Shown: positions 1 through 8,126, counted from the stretch's first letter. The stretch is DNA of 35,911 nt from Butyrivibrio sp. INlla21 (GCF_900116875.1 NZ_FPCC01000029.1:1-35911); one strand, 5' to 3'. A program made the numbers and translations. The notes: a model not told the origin generated them from the sequence alone.

Positions 1-2
1 GA

Positions 3-209
3 TACACCGAGGGGATGAAAGATCTCTATTCTCACAGGAAAGAAACAATAGAGAGAATCTTTGGGACAGCCAAAGAGAATCATGGATTTAGATATACACA
101 GATGTATGGAAAGGCGCGGATGGAAATGAAGGTCGCGCTTACCTTTGCGTGTATGAATCTAAAAAAGCTTGCAAGAATCAAGAATGAATGGCGGTTAGAA
201 ATGGCCTGA
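3..209 (+). CDS. IS1182-like transposase, C-terminal fragment (5' end outside window)
   Basis: The reading frame is open from the left edge and ends at a TGA at 207-209, so only about the last 68 residues are present. An internal ATG at 15 is not a credible start. The segment has the RRxTIERxFGxAKENHGxRYT block (here RKETIERIFGTAKENHGFRY) followed by FACMNLKKLA, which is the end of the DDE domain in IS1182-type transposases; the Glu of IER is probably the last catalytic acidic residue. The enzyme would act in the cytoplasm to cut and rejoin element ends. The downstream hairpin at 262-290 fits the end of the same element. Whether the rest of the gene is intact cannot be seen. The family call rests on remembered motifs and is fairly secure. 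Confidence 0.8.
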   Translation, partial: YTEGMKDLYSHRKETIERIFGTAKENHGFRYTQMYGKARMEMKVALTFACMNLKKLARIKNEWRLEMA

Positions 210-261
210 TAAGGGCTGTTTTGACCATTTTTATTATGAAAATCCGGCTTAAGAAGAAAAA

Positions 262-290
262 TGGTCTTGAGAGCTATGCTCTCAAGACCA
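262..290 (+). repeat. Perfect inverted repeat at right end of the IS element
   Basis: A 13-bp perfect stem with a 3-nt loop: TGGTCTTGAGAGC, then TAT, then its exact complement. It lies 53 bp after the transposase stop and is followed by ACTTTGTCTACAGTCTGA, which probably carries the terminal inverted repeat. The left end of the element is outside the window, so the exact boundary and any target duplication cannot be placed. The hairpin could block read-through into or out of the element. Confidence 0.6.
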
Positions 291-306
291 CTTTGTCTAC
301 AGTCTG

Positions 307-337
307 AACCGAGGCATTATGCTATGCCTCGGTTTTT
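307..337 (+). terminator. Rho-independent terminator after the transposase
   Basis: An 11-bp stem (AACCGAGGCAT paired with ATGCCTCGGTT) with a 6-nt loop is followed by TTTTT on the plus strand. It ends rightward transcription from the IS element just before the convergent TRAP gene. Read on the minus strand the hairpin has no U-run behind it, so it is at best a weak terminator for the leftward operon. Confidence 0.75.
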
Positions 338-354
338 GTTATAGAGTTATTATA

Positions 355-2310
355 TTAAGCGTTAGCTATTCTTTTTTTAGATATAAACTGAAGGATAAGA
401 GCAACTGCTATAACAGCAACACCGGCGGCATCTGTTATAGTACCGGGAGAGATAAGCATGATTCCGCCGACGATCATAATGATCCTTTCCCAGATCTTCA
501 TGTCGGTAAACAGATATCCTTCCAGTGCGGCAGCAACTGCCATGATTCCGATCAGAGCGGTTGCGTAGATTATTATGACGCTCGATACGGTAGTATCTAT
601 AAGCAGCATCGCAGGGCTAAAGCAGAAGATATACGGTATCAGAAAAGCTGCTACAGCCATCTTTGTTGCGGCGATGGCAGTACGCATTGGATTGGACTTT
701 GCGATAGCACTTCCTGCATATGCAGCCAAAGCCACAGGAGGAGTGATATCTGCCACAATACCGAAATAAAATACAAAGAAGTGAGCTGCTATTATCGGAA
801 CGCCCATTCTTGTGAGGATCGGTGCACAGGTTGCAGCCATGATACAGTAAGTGGCTGTTGTAGGAACGCCCATACCAAGGACGATACAGCACAGCATCGT
901 AAGGAAGAGAGCGATAAAGAGCTTGTCTCCCGCAACGGCAACGATGGCGTTGATCATTTCATTGGCAAGACCTGTCATTGTGATAGTTCCTGAAATGATA
1001 CCTGCAACTCCGCAGGCAGCACCAACTGTAATTGTTCCTCTTCCGCCGGCTTCAAGTGACTCAAGGAACTTCTTTAAGGTGAAGCGATCGCCGCTGACAA
1101 AACCTTCAATCACGCCTACGAGGATGGCAACTACGATGGAATAAGCAGCAGCTCTCTGCATTGTCATCATGTTCTTGGAAACCCAGATAACAAGAAGTAC
1201 AAGAGGAGCAAGAAGATAGATCTTCTTTAAAAGCTGTGAGAACTTAGGCAGTTTTTCCACCGGGACACCTGTAAGGCCGTGTTTTTTAGCTTCCAGATGA
1301 ACAGCTACGAAAATACCTGTAAAGTACAGGACCGCCGGGAAAATAGCTCTTGAAAGAATGTCGGAATAAGGAACACCGATGATATCAGCCATAAGGAAGG
1401 CAGCAGCACCCATGATAGGGGGCATGATCTGGCCTCCGGTTGATGCAGCGGCTTCTACGGCGCCGGCAAAGGATGACTTATATCCGGTCTCTTTCATCAT
1501 AGGAATTGTAACGGAACCGGTAGTAACCGTGTTTCCAACGGATGAACCACTTACCATACCGCAAAGTGCTGATGAGATAACGGCAACCTTCGCGGGGCCT
1601 CCGGCGAAACGACCGGCAATGCAGTTTGCAAGATTTATGAAAAGCTCTGAAATTCCGGTGCGCTCAAGAAACGCTCCGAAGATGATAAACACGACAATAT
1701 ATTTGGAACAAACATTGATCGGGGTCGACAGAATACCTGTCTTTGCATAAAACAGATTTCGCACGAGATAATTAAGTCTACCGAGAGCCGATGGATTGGT
1801 AAGTCCATAGACAAGGGCATAGACGATAAAGAACAGTGCTACGATCAGGATAGGCCAGCCTACGCTTCGTCTTGTCACTTCCAAAAGGGCTATGATGCCG
1901 ATCACGGCGATCACGATCTGGTAGGGCTGAAATCTTGTTCCCTGCTGAATGATCTGCTCGGCGTTGAAGGTGTAATACAAAAATGCGCCGGTTCCTAAGA
2001 TCATACCAAGTATGTCGTACCAGGGTATGTGGTTTTCTTTATTGTTGTTTTTGTTTGCAGGATAATACAAAAATCCAAGGAGTACGATAAGCCCCATGAA
2101 TGATGTAAGTCTTATTTCTTCAAGAAATGTGGCAAACAGAGTTACCCATATACAGAACAAAGAAAAACCTATCAATATAGCTTTAACTGCTATTGCAGGT
2201 TTTCCGGTCCAGATGCGGACATTGGATTCTCTGTCATATTTTTTCATAACCTCATCAAAGTTTTCCTGCGAAGGTGCGTTTATATTTAAGTCTTTAACTT
2301 GATTGCTCAT
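355..2310 (-). CDS. TRAP transporter permease, fused 4TM/12TM type
   Basis: A 651-residue polytopic membrane protein of the fused DctQ-DctM class that partners TAXI-type binding proteins. It moves an unidentified organic anion into the cell using an ion gradient. The sequence is almost entirely hydrophobic segments, with glycine-rich TRAP-M stretches such as MVSGSSVGNTVTTGSVTIP and STGGQIMPPIMGAAAFLMA, and GMGVPTTATYCIMA further on. The likely start is the ATG at 2310, because AAGGAG lies 5 nt upstream at 2316-2321; an in-frame ATG at 2331 has no ribosome site. It follows the TAXI gene by 29 nt in the same direction, so the two are co-transcribed. Length is normal for fused TRAP permeases. 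The substrate cannot be told from sequence. Confidence 0.92.
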   Translation of the reverse strand: MSNQVKDLNINAPSQENFDEVMKKYDRESNVRIWTGKPAIAVKAILIGFSLFCIWVTLFATFLEEIRLTSFMGLIVLLGFLYYPANKNNNKENHIPWYDILGMILGTGAFLYYTFNAEQIIQQGTRFQPYQIVIAVIGIIALLEVTRRSVGWPILIVALFFIVYALVYGLTNPSALGRLNYLVRNLFYAKTGILSTPINVCSKYIVVFIIFGAFLERTGISELFINLANCIAGRFAGGPAKVAVISSALCGMVSGSSVGNTVTTGSVTIPMMKETGYKSSFAGAVEAAASTGGQIMPPIMGAAAFLMADIIGVPYSDILSRAIFPAVLYFTGIFVAVHLEAKKHGLTGVPVEKLPKFSQLLKKIYLLAPLVLLVIWVSKNMMTMQRAAAYSIVVAILVGVIEGFVSGDRFTLKKFLESLEAGGRGTITVGAACGVAGIISGTITMTGLANEMINAIVAVAGDKLFIALFLTMLCCIVLGMGVPTTATYCIMAATCAPILTRMGVPIIAAHFFVFYFGIVADITPPVALAAYAGSAIAKSNPMRTAIAATKMAVAAFLIPYIFCFSPAMLLIDTTVSSVIIIYATALIGIMAVAAALEGYLFTDMKIWERIIMIVGGIMLISPGTITDAAGVAVIAVALILQFISKKRIANA

Positions 2311-2339
2311 TAAATCTCCTTCTTTGGTCATATTTTACA

Positions 2340-3302
2340 TTACTGTGTAGGTACCGAAATACCGTGCTCCTCATAGTAACGGGCAGCACCTTTGTGGAAA
2401 GGTACGTTAATTCCGGATGTGGCATTTTCTATTGAAAGTTCTTCGCCCTTAGCATTTTCTTTTGCTATGGCTTCTTTATGATCAAAAACAGCAGCAGTGA
2501 GATTATATACACATTCATCATCAAGATCTGCATCTACGATCAAAGTAGCCTTGATCGTTATTGTCTCGATCGGTTTGTCCTGTCCCGGATAGGTTCCTTC
2601 AGGTATCTGCATGGGGGTATAATACGGACAGATGCTCATGATGTTGTCTCTTAGCTCTCCATCAATGGGTATAAGATTCACACCGTTTGTTGTGGCGAGC
2701 TCTGTGATGGCGGAAGTAGGAGCGCCGGCGACGATAAAGGCCGCGTCTATCTGCCCGTCTTTAAGAGCTTCTTTACTGTCATCAAAGCTCTGATACTGTG
2801 GCTTGATATCATCCACTGAAAGTCCTGCGCCTTCAAGTACGTCCATGGCATTGAAATACACTCCGGAACCGGGGGCTCCGATAGAGACGCTTCTTCCTTT
2901 CAGATCACTTACGGATTTAATGTCGTCCTTCATGGTTATAAGCTGAACAGTCTCGGCATAAAGGGCTCCAAGGACACGGAAGTCATTGGAAGGGCCGTCT
3001 TCTTCAAAGGATCTGCTTCCTTCCCAGGCGTAGCTCATAACGTCTGACTGGGTAAAGCCAATCTGATAATCTCCATCGCCGATACTCTGTATATTGGCTT
3101 TGGATGCAGCTGTTGATACTGCTGTTACGCTGTAATCAGTATATTCTTTCATGTACTGGGCAAGTACTCCGCCGAAAGCATAATAAGTTCCGGATGTTCC
3201 TCCGGTTCCCATCATCATCCTCTGACCACCACATCCTGAAAGTAGAAGAAGGGATGTGGCAACTAGAAGGCAGATAAGTTTCTGCCTTATGCTGGTTTTC
3301 AT
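2340..3302 (-). CDS. TAXI-family TRAP transporter solute-binding lipoprotein
   Basis: A 320-residue extracytoplasmic binding protein that delivers substrate to the TRAP permease encoded just downstream. With the start at 3302 the N-terminus is a lipoprotein signal: basic MKTSIRQK, a hydrophobic core, then LLLLSGC with the lipidated Cys at residue 24. The mature part opens with GTGGTSGTYYAFGG, the typical TAXI pattern, and later has SVSIGAPGSGVYFNAMDVLEGAGL. The start at 3302 is chosen because AGGAGG (3311-3316) is 8 nt away; the longer frame from 3326 adds eight residues ahead of the signal peptide. It lies 28 nt after the cytidylate-kinase-like gene. The ligand is unknown; characterised TAXI proteins bind small dicarboxylates. 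Confidence 0.92.
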   Translation of the reverse strand: MKTSIRQKLICLLVATSLLLLSGCGGQRMMMGTGGTSGTYYAFGGVLAQYMKEYTDYSVTAVSTAASKANIQSIGDGDYQIGFTQSDVMSYAWEGSRSFEEDGPSNDFRVLGALYAETVQLITMKDDIKSVSDLKGRSVSIGAPGSGVYFNAMDVLEGAGLSVDDIKPQYQSFDDSKEALKDGQIDAAFIVAGAPTSAITELATTNGVNLIPIDGELRDNIMSICPYYTPMQIPEGTYPGQDKPIETITIKATLIVDADLDDECVYNLTAAVFDHKEAIAKENAKGEELSIENATSGINVPFHKGAARYYEEHGISVPTQ

Positions 3303-3330
3303 AATGGTTTCCTCCTGTAAATGCAATGTT

Positions 3331-3933
3331 TTAGTGTCTATTCAACGTGGCAAGTATTATTTCTGCACATTGAGGAATGTCTATTTTTCCAACGTCAAAG
3401 CAAAATGTGTAATTTGACGCATCAGATATTTCTTTTCCGGTATATTTCTTGAAAAATGTACGACGCTTGCGGTCGTGTTCTTCCATGGACTTTTCTGTAA
3501 CAGGCTTTCCGTCTATGGAGATCTCATCGAGACGTTGCATCTTATTTTCCATGGGGCCGTGGAGATATACGTTAATTGAATCGACACCGGCTTCTGCCAA
3601 GATCATATTGGCGCAGCGTCCTACAATAATGCAGGGACTTTCTGCAAGCTTTAAGATAACCTTTTTTTCAGCTTTAAAGATGGCATCATGGGAACTGGTA
3701 TAGGAAACGGTGCTGTTAAAAAGGTCATCGAGCACCTTTGAAGAACGACTTAATTCCTCGCCTTCGCGTTCAACGTCTTCCTCGTCGAAGCCGCTTTCCT
3801 CCATGGTTTTTGATACAAAGTCCTTGTCATAATAAGGAATGTCAAGTTTTTCTGACAGAATTGCAGCCAGGCTCCTTCCGCCTGCACCGAATTCTCTGTT
3901 GATTGTGATTACCGGTAATTTTTGTTCGCTCAT
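3331..3933 (-). CDS. Cytidylate kinase-like family protein
   Basis: A 200-residue P-loop-type protein of the Cytidylate_kin2 group. The N-terminus PVITINREFGAGGRSLA is the nucleotide-binding loop of this family (G-A-G-G-R-S at about residues 16-21), followed by LDIPYYDKDFV, and CIIVGRCANMIL near residue 100. These proteins resemble CMP kinase but lack its full substrate region, and their true substrate is not established. A good AAGGAG precedes the ATG at 3933. It is the first gene of a leftward operon with the TAXI-TRAP transporter, suggesting a link between phosphorylation of some small molecule and the transported substrate; this link is inference. It is not the housekeeping cmk, which is usually about 220 residues with different flanking motifs. 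Confidence 0.85.
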   Translation of the reverse strand: MSEQKLPVITINREFGAGGRSLAAILSEKLDIPYYDKDFVSKTMEESGFDEEDVEREGEELSRSSKVLDDLFNSTVSYTSSHDAIFKAEKKVILKLAESPCIIVGRCANMILAEAGVDSINVYLHGPMENKMQRLDEISIDGKPVTEKSMEEHDRKRRTFFKKYTGKEISDASNYTFCFDVGKIDIPQCAEIILATLNRH

Positions 3934-3983
3934 CTTTTCTCCTTTATGCGCGCAAATATCAGTGATATTACTGGGTCTTTCTT

Positions 3984-3989
3984 ATTATA
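3984..3989 (-). promoter_or_regulatory. Probable -10 box of the TAXI-TRAP operon
   Basis: The minus strand reads TTGTATAATAAG about 50 nt upstream of the start at 3933, a perfect TATAAT. No convincing -35 lies 16-18 nt further up. Between it and the gene, CAGT-GATATT-ACTG (3958-3972 region) forms an imperfect palindrome that could bind a regulator. Confidence 0.45.
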
Positions 3990-4052
3990 CAATAAATTGA
4001 ATGAGGAAAAAGGGATGAAATAGGCGGTTTTGCCTGCTTAAAAGAAAAAAGA

Positions 4053-4105
4053 GCGATAGACTACAGAACACTACAGCTCGCGGGTTCTCGCACCCGTCTT
4101 ATCGC
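4053..4105. pseudogene. tRNA-like remnant next to island boundary
   Basis: A 53-nt segment begins GCGATAG and ends TTATCGC, so both strands can form a 7-bp acceptor-like stem. On the plus strand it contains a T-arm-like hairpin (CGGGT, short loop, ACCCG). Read on the minus strand its end is identical over 17 bp (4045-4061) to the 3' end and U-tract of the intact tRNA-Gly at 9730. It lacks anticodon and D arms and cannot be a working tRNA. It is best read as debris of an older tRNA-Gly copy or a previous integration. Confidence 0.5.
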
Positions 4106-4108
4106 ATG

Positions 4109-4140
4109 AAAAAAGGACATCCGATTGGATGTCCTTTTTT
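4109..4140. terminator. Bidirectional rho-independent terminator
   Basis: An 8-bp stem GGACATCC / GGATGTCC with a GATT loop is flanked by six A on the left and six T on the right, so it can work on both strands. It lies immediately downstream (minus sense) of the tRNA-Gly 3' fragment at 4142. It may therefore be the original terminator of the tRNA-Gly gene before the accessory segment separated them. Confidence 0.85.
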
Positions 4141-4141
4141 A

Positions 4142-4163
4142 AGCGATAGACGGGGCTCGAACC
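4142..4163 (-). repeat. Putative att site: 22-bp copy of tRNA-Gly 3' end
   Basis: These 22 bp are identical to and in the same orientation as 9730-9751, the discriminator base, 3' acceptor strand and T-arm end of tRNA-Gly. No tRNA body follows on the upstream side, so this is an isolated 3' end. That is the pattern left when an element integrates at a tRNA 3' end. The two copies bound about 5.6 kb. Confidence 0.7.
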
Positions 4164-4311
4164 AAACTATCTTGAACCCTCAAACCCGCATAAAGAAAGG
4201 AAGAACGGGCAGCCTCATCTAATTATTAACCAAACTCTTAGCCAAAATACTTTACTGTCATATCATATTTTTATGAGCCGTCAACTTGCTATTTTTCGTC
4301 GCCATGCTTTG

Positions 4312-4320
4312 TGCTATAAT
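4312..4320 (+). promoter_or_regulatory. Extended -10 promoter of the small-peptide locus
   Basis: TGCTATAAT is a perfect extended -10 (TGnTATAAT). The -35 position is only T-rich, which is acceptable for an extended -10. The predicted start near 4327 gives a leader of about 107 nt before the small ORF at 4435. Confidence 0.6.
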
Positions 4321-4327
4321 TCGAATC

Positions 4328-4434
4328 GGTGCTACCATTTCATAGCGGTAGGCGGTTAGCTCCCACCAGGGAGATTAAAAGCCCTGTTTACGTAGAAACC
4401 TCAATGAGGAATATGTATAGGGAGGGCATTGCAG
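4328..4434 (+). promoter_or_regulatory. Structured 5' leader of the small hydrophobic peptide
   Basis: The leader can form several hairpins: CTACC (4332-4336) with GGTAG (4347-4351), CAGGG with CCCTG, and CCTC with GAGG. A ribosome site, GGAGGG at 4421-4426, sits 8 nt before the ATG. A long folded leader before a very short membrane-peptide ORF is the usual layout of type I toxin mRNAs. The segment TCATAGCGGTAG (4340-4351) recurs, in reverse complement, in two units of the hairpin array near 9.4-9.6 kb. No established family is claimed. Confidence 0.4.
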
Positions 4435-4515
4435 ATGGCGATACTAGATTTTTCGACTATCATTGGAAGCCTTATATCTGTCCTGATGTTCGGCATCTGG
4501 CTCGGACGCTTATAA
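4435..4515 (+). CDS. Small hydrophobic peptide, type I toxin-like (26 aa)
   Basis: A 26-residue ORF from ATG at 4435 to TAA at 4513-4515. After a short polar start (MAILDF) it has one continuous hydrophobic stretch of about 17 residues (STIIGSLISVLMFGIW), enough for one membrane span, and ends LGRL with a single basic residue. It has a good ribosome site (GGAGGG, 8 nt away), its own extended -10 promoter and a folded leader. This layout is known for type I toxins that damage or depolarise the membrane and are silenced by an antisense RNA. No antisense promoter is obvious on the opposite strand. It could instead be a small regulatory membrane peptide. It stands first inside the accessory segment. 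Function is inferred only from architecture. Confidence 0.5.
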   Translation: MAILDFSTIIGSLISVLMFGIWLGRL

Positions 4516-4654
4516 TTTGTTATGTTGATTTTTATGGAATACGGTCATATTGTAGAAACAGTTACTACGAAGATCTGCATAGAAGCTCATAATAGCAGAC
4601 TAAAACATTCACAGCTAATGCAAAAAAATAATTACGTGAAGAGGTATCCATACA

Positions 4655-5233
4655 ATGAATGTATATGATTTTGACGGAACAATTTACGATGGTGACAGTA
4701 CGATAGATTTTTATCTGTTCTGTTTAAGAAAAAATCCCAAAATTATAATTCGAATTCCCGGATGCATGCTGGCATTTATACAATACAGGGTCGGGAAAAT
4801 AACAAAAACCCGGTTCAAAGAAATCTTTTTCTCATTCCTTAAGGATATGAGAAGCATCGATGATCTGCCGGTTGAATTTTGGGATAAAAATATCAGCAAA
4901 ATCAAAAGCTGGTACTTGATGGTAAAAAAATCCGATGATCTGGTAATAACTGCATCTCCGGATTTTATTGTCAGACCTGCAATACAGAAAATTGGAAATA
5001 ATTCCCTCATCGCATCAGAAGTTGATCCAAATAGCGGAAAATTCTTAAGCAAAAACTGTAAAGGCAAAGAAAAAGTAAACAGATATCTGAAGGAATTCCC
5101 CGACTCAGCAATAGATAACTTTTTTTCCGACTCTGTTACGGATAAATATCTGGCACAGTTGGCTAAGAAAAGCTATTTCGTAAAAAAGAATACTTTTCTG
5201 GACTGGAATTTAGATCAGACAGCAAGCCTATAA
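4655..5233 (+). CDS. HAD-superfamily phosphatase (HAD-IB, phosphoserine-phosphatase-like)
   Basis: A 192-residue cytosolic hydrolase. Motif I is YDFDGT (nucleophile D5, acid/base D7), motif II is VITAS around residues 97-101, a conserved Lys lies in KGKEKV near 136-140, and motif IV is FSDSVTD (D159 and D163, Mg2+ ligands). The helical insert after motif I fits the C1-capped HAD-IB group. AGAGG lies about 10 nt before the ATG. It is transcribed towards, and overlaps by 19 nt, the decayed DUF6044 gene. HAD-IB domains often accompany or are fused to UbiA-type phosphoribosyl-polyprenyl transferases, so a likely role is removal of the 5-phosphate from a polyprenyl-phosphoribose intermediate made by the UbiA protein of this segment. 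That role is inference. Confidence 0.8.
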   Translation: MNVYDFDGTIYDGDSTIDFYLFCLRKNPKIIIRIPGCMLAFIQYRVGKITKTRFKEIFFSFLKDMRSIDDLPVEFWDKNISKIKSWYLMVKKSDDLVITASPDFIVRPAIQKIGNNSLIASEVDPNSGKFLSKNCKGKEKVNRYLKEFPDSAIDNFFSDSVTDKYLAQLAKKSYFVKKNTFLDWNLDQTASL

Positions 5234-6589
5234 ACATATATTTCATAAGGAGAATCGCCGTCTGTAAAGCATCCGACAGCATCAAATCCAAGATCCTCCA
5301 CGTTACTGATTTTTATTCTTGAAAAAATGTATCTTCCTCCGAGTTTTCTGAAGGCCTCCGTATTTATAAACAGCCTATTGTCTGTCACGGCCATTGTTTT
5401 AACCGGTTTCCATATATTTTCATCATATGCGGAAAAAAGGTAGGTCCTTCCGCCCCACTCGTCGTAATAAATTCTGGCTGATTCAGACCTTTCCAGAGCG
5501 GGGGCTATCACCTCTCTGAAGGAATCCTTGTATGACTGATAGTAATAACTAAAACATGCATCAAGCGTTGCTATGCCATCATAAGATAGTACAGCTGGAT
5601 GGAAACCATATGCAGCTGAATATTCTCCGCTGTATCCGGTTTCTTTTTTATTCTGTCAAATAGCTTCTCTGAATAGAACTCTCCGTAAGATAAGCTCTCA
5701 CTCTCCCTGTGTTTAATCAACTCATAAGCATTTGTATACATAGTGTTATAAAAATCATTATACAGAGACTGGGTTCCGCACACAGAAAACAGAGTAAATA
5801 AATCCAGAAGCACTGCCTTTTTTCCAACCCAGTTTTGAAAGTCTTGCTGTGATTATCACGATTTCCAGATACCAGAGGAATGGATTGAAAAAAATAGTTC
5901 TGTTGAACTGCCAGCCTTTAAGTGGCGGAAGAATTGTCTCAACAATCGTTCTGAAGCCTTCAGAAGTATAAAGACCGTAAATCAGGCTGTTAAATACTAT
6001 AAACAAAAAGACCTTATTGAACAGATCTTTTCTCATGCCCTTGAAATCGCTTCGCTTTATATAGCCGAAGCTGAGAACTGCAAGATATATAATGACAACA
6101 GGCATGGAGGAATAGACGCAAACGAAAAAGAAAAGCAGGATACATAGGAAGAAGCCCATATATCAGACCTCACATCACAATAATCCATGCATTATCCGAG
6201 TATCTTTCTTTTAGGATATTTTTCCCAAGAAGAACCGCCCCGGTGATAGCAATTAGGATCTTCAGAAAGTATCCTATAATATAAGCCACAAAAGTGGGAA
6301 ATACCATATGAAGAAATGCATAAAGAGAAAATCCGCTGAGCAAAAAGCTTCTGCTGATACCGCCAAGAATCGGCAATTCTGCATTATAATCGAAGAAAGT
6401 GCCTGTAAGCTTTAGCACTCTGTAGTCTGCTATATGAATATCAAGGTTATCATGGATGCCGATGTATGTGTATTTTTCACCGCAAATTATAAAGATAGCC
6501 GCTTCAAATAGCAGTATCAGTACTGTAAGAACCAGCTACCAATACTGTCTAGCTGATTAAATGATCTTGCCGTTCGTCATAAAAAACAT
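5215..6589 (-). pseudogene. Decayed DUF6044-family membrane protein gene
   Basis: Joining three minus-strand frames recovers a recognisable DUF6044-type protein: an N-terminal hydrophobic segment, YIGIHDNLD, LPILGGISRS, then LVETILPPLKGWQF-like and NRTIFFNPFLWYL, SLSYGEFYSEKLF, AAYGFHPAVLSYDGIATLD, REVIAPALERSE, RIYYDEWG and RYIFSRIKISN near the end. Lesions seen: in-frame TAA (6557-6559) and TAG (6536-6538) near the start, TGA at 6170-6172, a frameshift near 6124-6134, one in a six-base homopolymer at 5818-5823, and one at 5644-5649. The central part also looks shorter than the family norm, suggesting a deletion. It follows the GT-C gene by 32 nt, so it was the third gene of the UbiA operon. 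Intact relatives are thought to act in surface polysaccharide assembly. Confidence 0.75.
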
Positions 6590-6621
6590 TTCTCCCTGCC
6601 CTTAAGCGGGTTTTCCAAAAA

Positions 6622-8124
6622 TCACATGATCTTTTTGAAAAGAAATAAATTAAAATGATATTCTGACTGATCAACTTCCCACTGATCCAATAGCTCATAG
6701 TGATCATATATACTGTCAGGATAATTGTCGCAAATAATAATATAGTCTGTGACACCTTCGCGGATGTACCTTGCCTGCTCTTCAAACATCTCCTCCACGG
6801 CTATGCCGTTTGTCTGAAAATATCTGATATTGGGCACAATTCCTGTTGCGGTATACAGTCCGCAGTCCAGATAGTTTATATTGGCAAGGCTTGCATTTTC
6901 ATCTGTGATATGGGCGGCGGCTTTGGTCAGGAAATAGTTGTCCTTGTCCTGAGCCATAAATTCCCTGTTGGGAGTGCGCATATAGGCAGTAAAAGCAGAC
7001 AGGCAAATAAAAAGTATGCTAACGCCTGCAAAGAAATAGCGGCTCACAGTGAAGGATGAAAACAACTTTTTGCAAATATAACCGCATATCACTCCGATAA
7101 CTACAAATCCCAGCACCACATATACCATGAATGGAATCGCATAGTAATCCAGCGTGCCACCTCCGATATATATGCCCAAAAACAGGAAGAAGACACTGAA
7201 GGATATTCCTATTTTTTCAACAAAAGTCTTCCTGGGAGCCAAAAGCGTATACAATCCTCCGCAAATCGCAAATAAAGATGCGGGATTGTTTTTCAGGACT
7301 ATGTCCAATGCTTTCTTTGCAAGTTTATATATCCTCTCGGAAACAGCTATCCTGTCCTCAAAATTGCTGTATATGTGGACATTGTTATAGACATAGCATT
7401 CATACCAGGATCCAAGGGAACCATTTGCACCAAAGTAGATGAGCCATGGAAGCGTTGCAAGAAACATTCCGGATGCTATGATCATGATGCCTTTAAAGAA
7501 AGTCCGATAATCACGATGCAGTACATATATCAGGAGAAATGCAAAAAACAGGCCGATATAAAAGCCTAGCATATTGTACTTTACATTCATCACTACGCCT
7601 GCAGCCAATCCATTGATAAACAGGACTCTTAATGGCGGGATGCTCTGCTTTGTGTTTCCTGAAAATTTAAGAAATGAATAGAGACTGTACCCGAAAAGAG
7701 GCAGACATAGTTCCTCAGCGGATCCTCCCCAGTAGAGACATCTTGAAGAATAAACAATAGCCAGCAGAACAGGTACTGACAGGAGAGATACTTTTTCACT
7801 GCAGTAAAGCTTAAGAATCATAAACATTTCAGCAGCAAAAAAACCGGCAAAGAGAATTTCAATCACAAATACCCCTGCAAAAGACCTGTTGGATATTAGA
7901 TACGCAATGCCATACACGAGGTAGAGAAAAGGACCTTTCTGATCATAGAGATCCCTGTAGATTACAAGACCGTTCATCATGCCTTTTCCCATTGTGAAAT
8001 AGCTGTTGGCATCGTCCCAGTTATTATACGGGTAGAGAAAAGATGATCTGGTGCACACCAGGAGAACTGCAAATGCACAGCTTATGAAATACAGCGTCTT
8101 TATAACATTGTTTTTACTAAGCAT
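6622..8124 (-). CDS. GT-C-type polytopic glycosyltransferase
   Basis: A 500-residue integral membrane protein with roughly ten to twelve hydrophobic segments and a soluble C-terminal tail (from about residue 385). The first external loop has NNWDDANSYFTMGKGMM with acidic pair D37-D38, followed by YRDLYDQKGPFLYL. This is the usual catalytic-loop pattern of GT-C glycosyltransferases, which use polyprenyl-phosphate sugars on the outer face of the membrane. It starts 2 nt after the UbiA stop and has GAGG 8 nt before its ATG, so the two are translated together. The pairing suggests that UbiA builds the lipid-linked sugar and this protein transfers it to a surface glycan. Acceptor and sugar are unknown; exact GT family (39, 83 or 87-like) cannot be settled by eye. 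Confidence 0.8.
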   Translation of the reverse strand: MLSKNNVIKTLYFISCAFAVLLVCTRSSFLYPYNNWDDANSYFTMGKGMMNGLVIYRDLYDQKGPFLYLVYGIAYLISNRSFAGVFVIEILFAGFFAAEMFMILKLYCSEKVSLLSVPVLLAIVYSSRCLYWGGSAEELCLPLFGYSLYSFLKFSGNTKQSIPPLRVLFINGLAAGVVMNVKYNMLGFYIGLFFAFLLIYVLHRDYRTFFKGIMIIASGMFLATLPWLIYFGANGSLGSWYECYVYNNVHIYSNFEDRIAVSERIYKLAKKALDIVLKNNPASLFAICGGLYTLLAPRKTFVEKIGISFSVFFLFLGIYIGGGTLDYYAIPFMVYVVLGFVVIGVICGYICKKLFSSFTVSRYFFAGVSILFICLSAFTAYMRTPNREFMAQDKDNYFLTKAAAHITDENASLANINYLDCGLYTATGIVPNIRYFQTNGIAVEEMFEEQARYIREGVTDYIIICDNYPDSIYDHYELLDQWEVDQSEYHFNLFLFKKIM

Positions 8125-8126
8125 AT

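Noticed and set aside
319..993. 224-codon plus-strand ORF opposite the TRAP permease
   Set aside because: Antisense shadow of a well-supported gene, rich in Cys, Ser and His as expected from reverse reading of membrane codons.
4053..4105. Functional tRNA
   Set aside because: Acceptor-like and T-arm-like stems are present, but anticodon and D arms are missing and the length is only 53 nt.
4329..4592. 87-codon plus-strand ORF overlapping the small hydrophobic peptide in another frame
   Set aside because: It starts at the predicted transcript end without a ribosome site and runs through the leader hairpins; the 26-residue ORF has a better start signal.
4522..4668. 48-codon ORF between the small peptide and the HAD gene
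   Set aside because: It is open and ends just inside the HAD gene, but has no ribosome site and no recognisable composition. Too weak to call.
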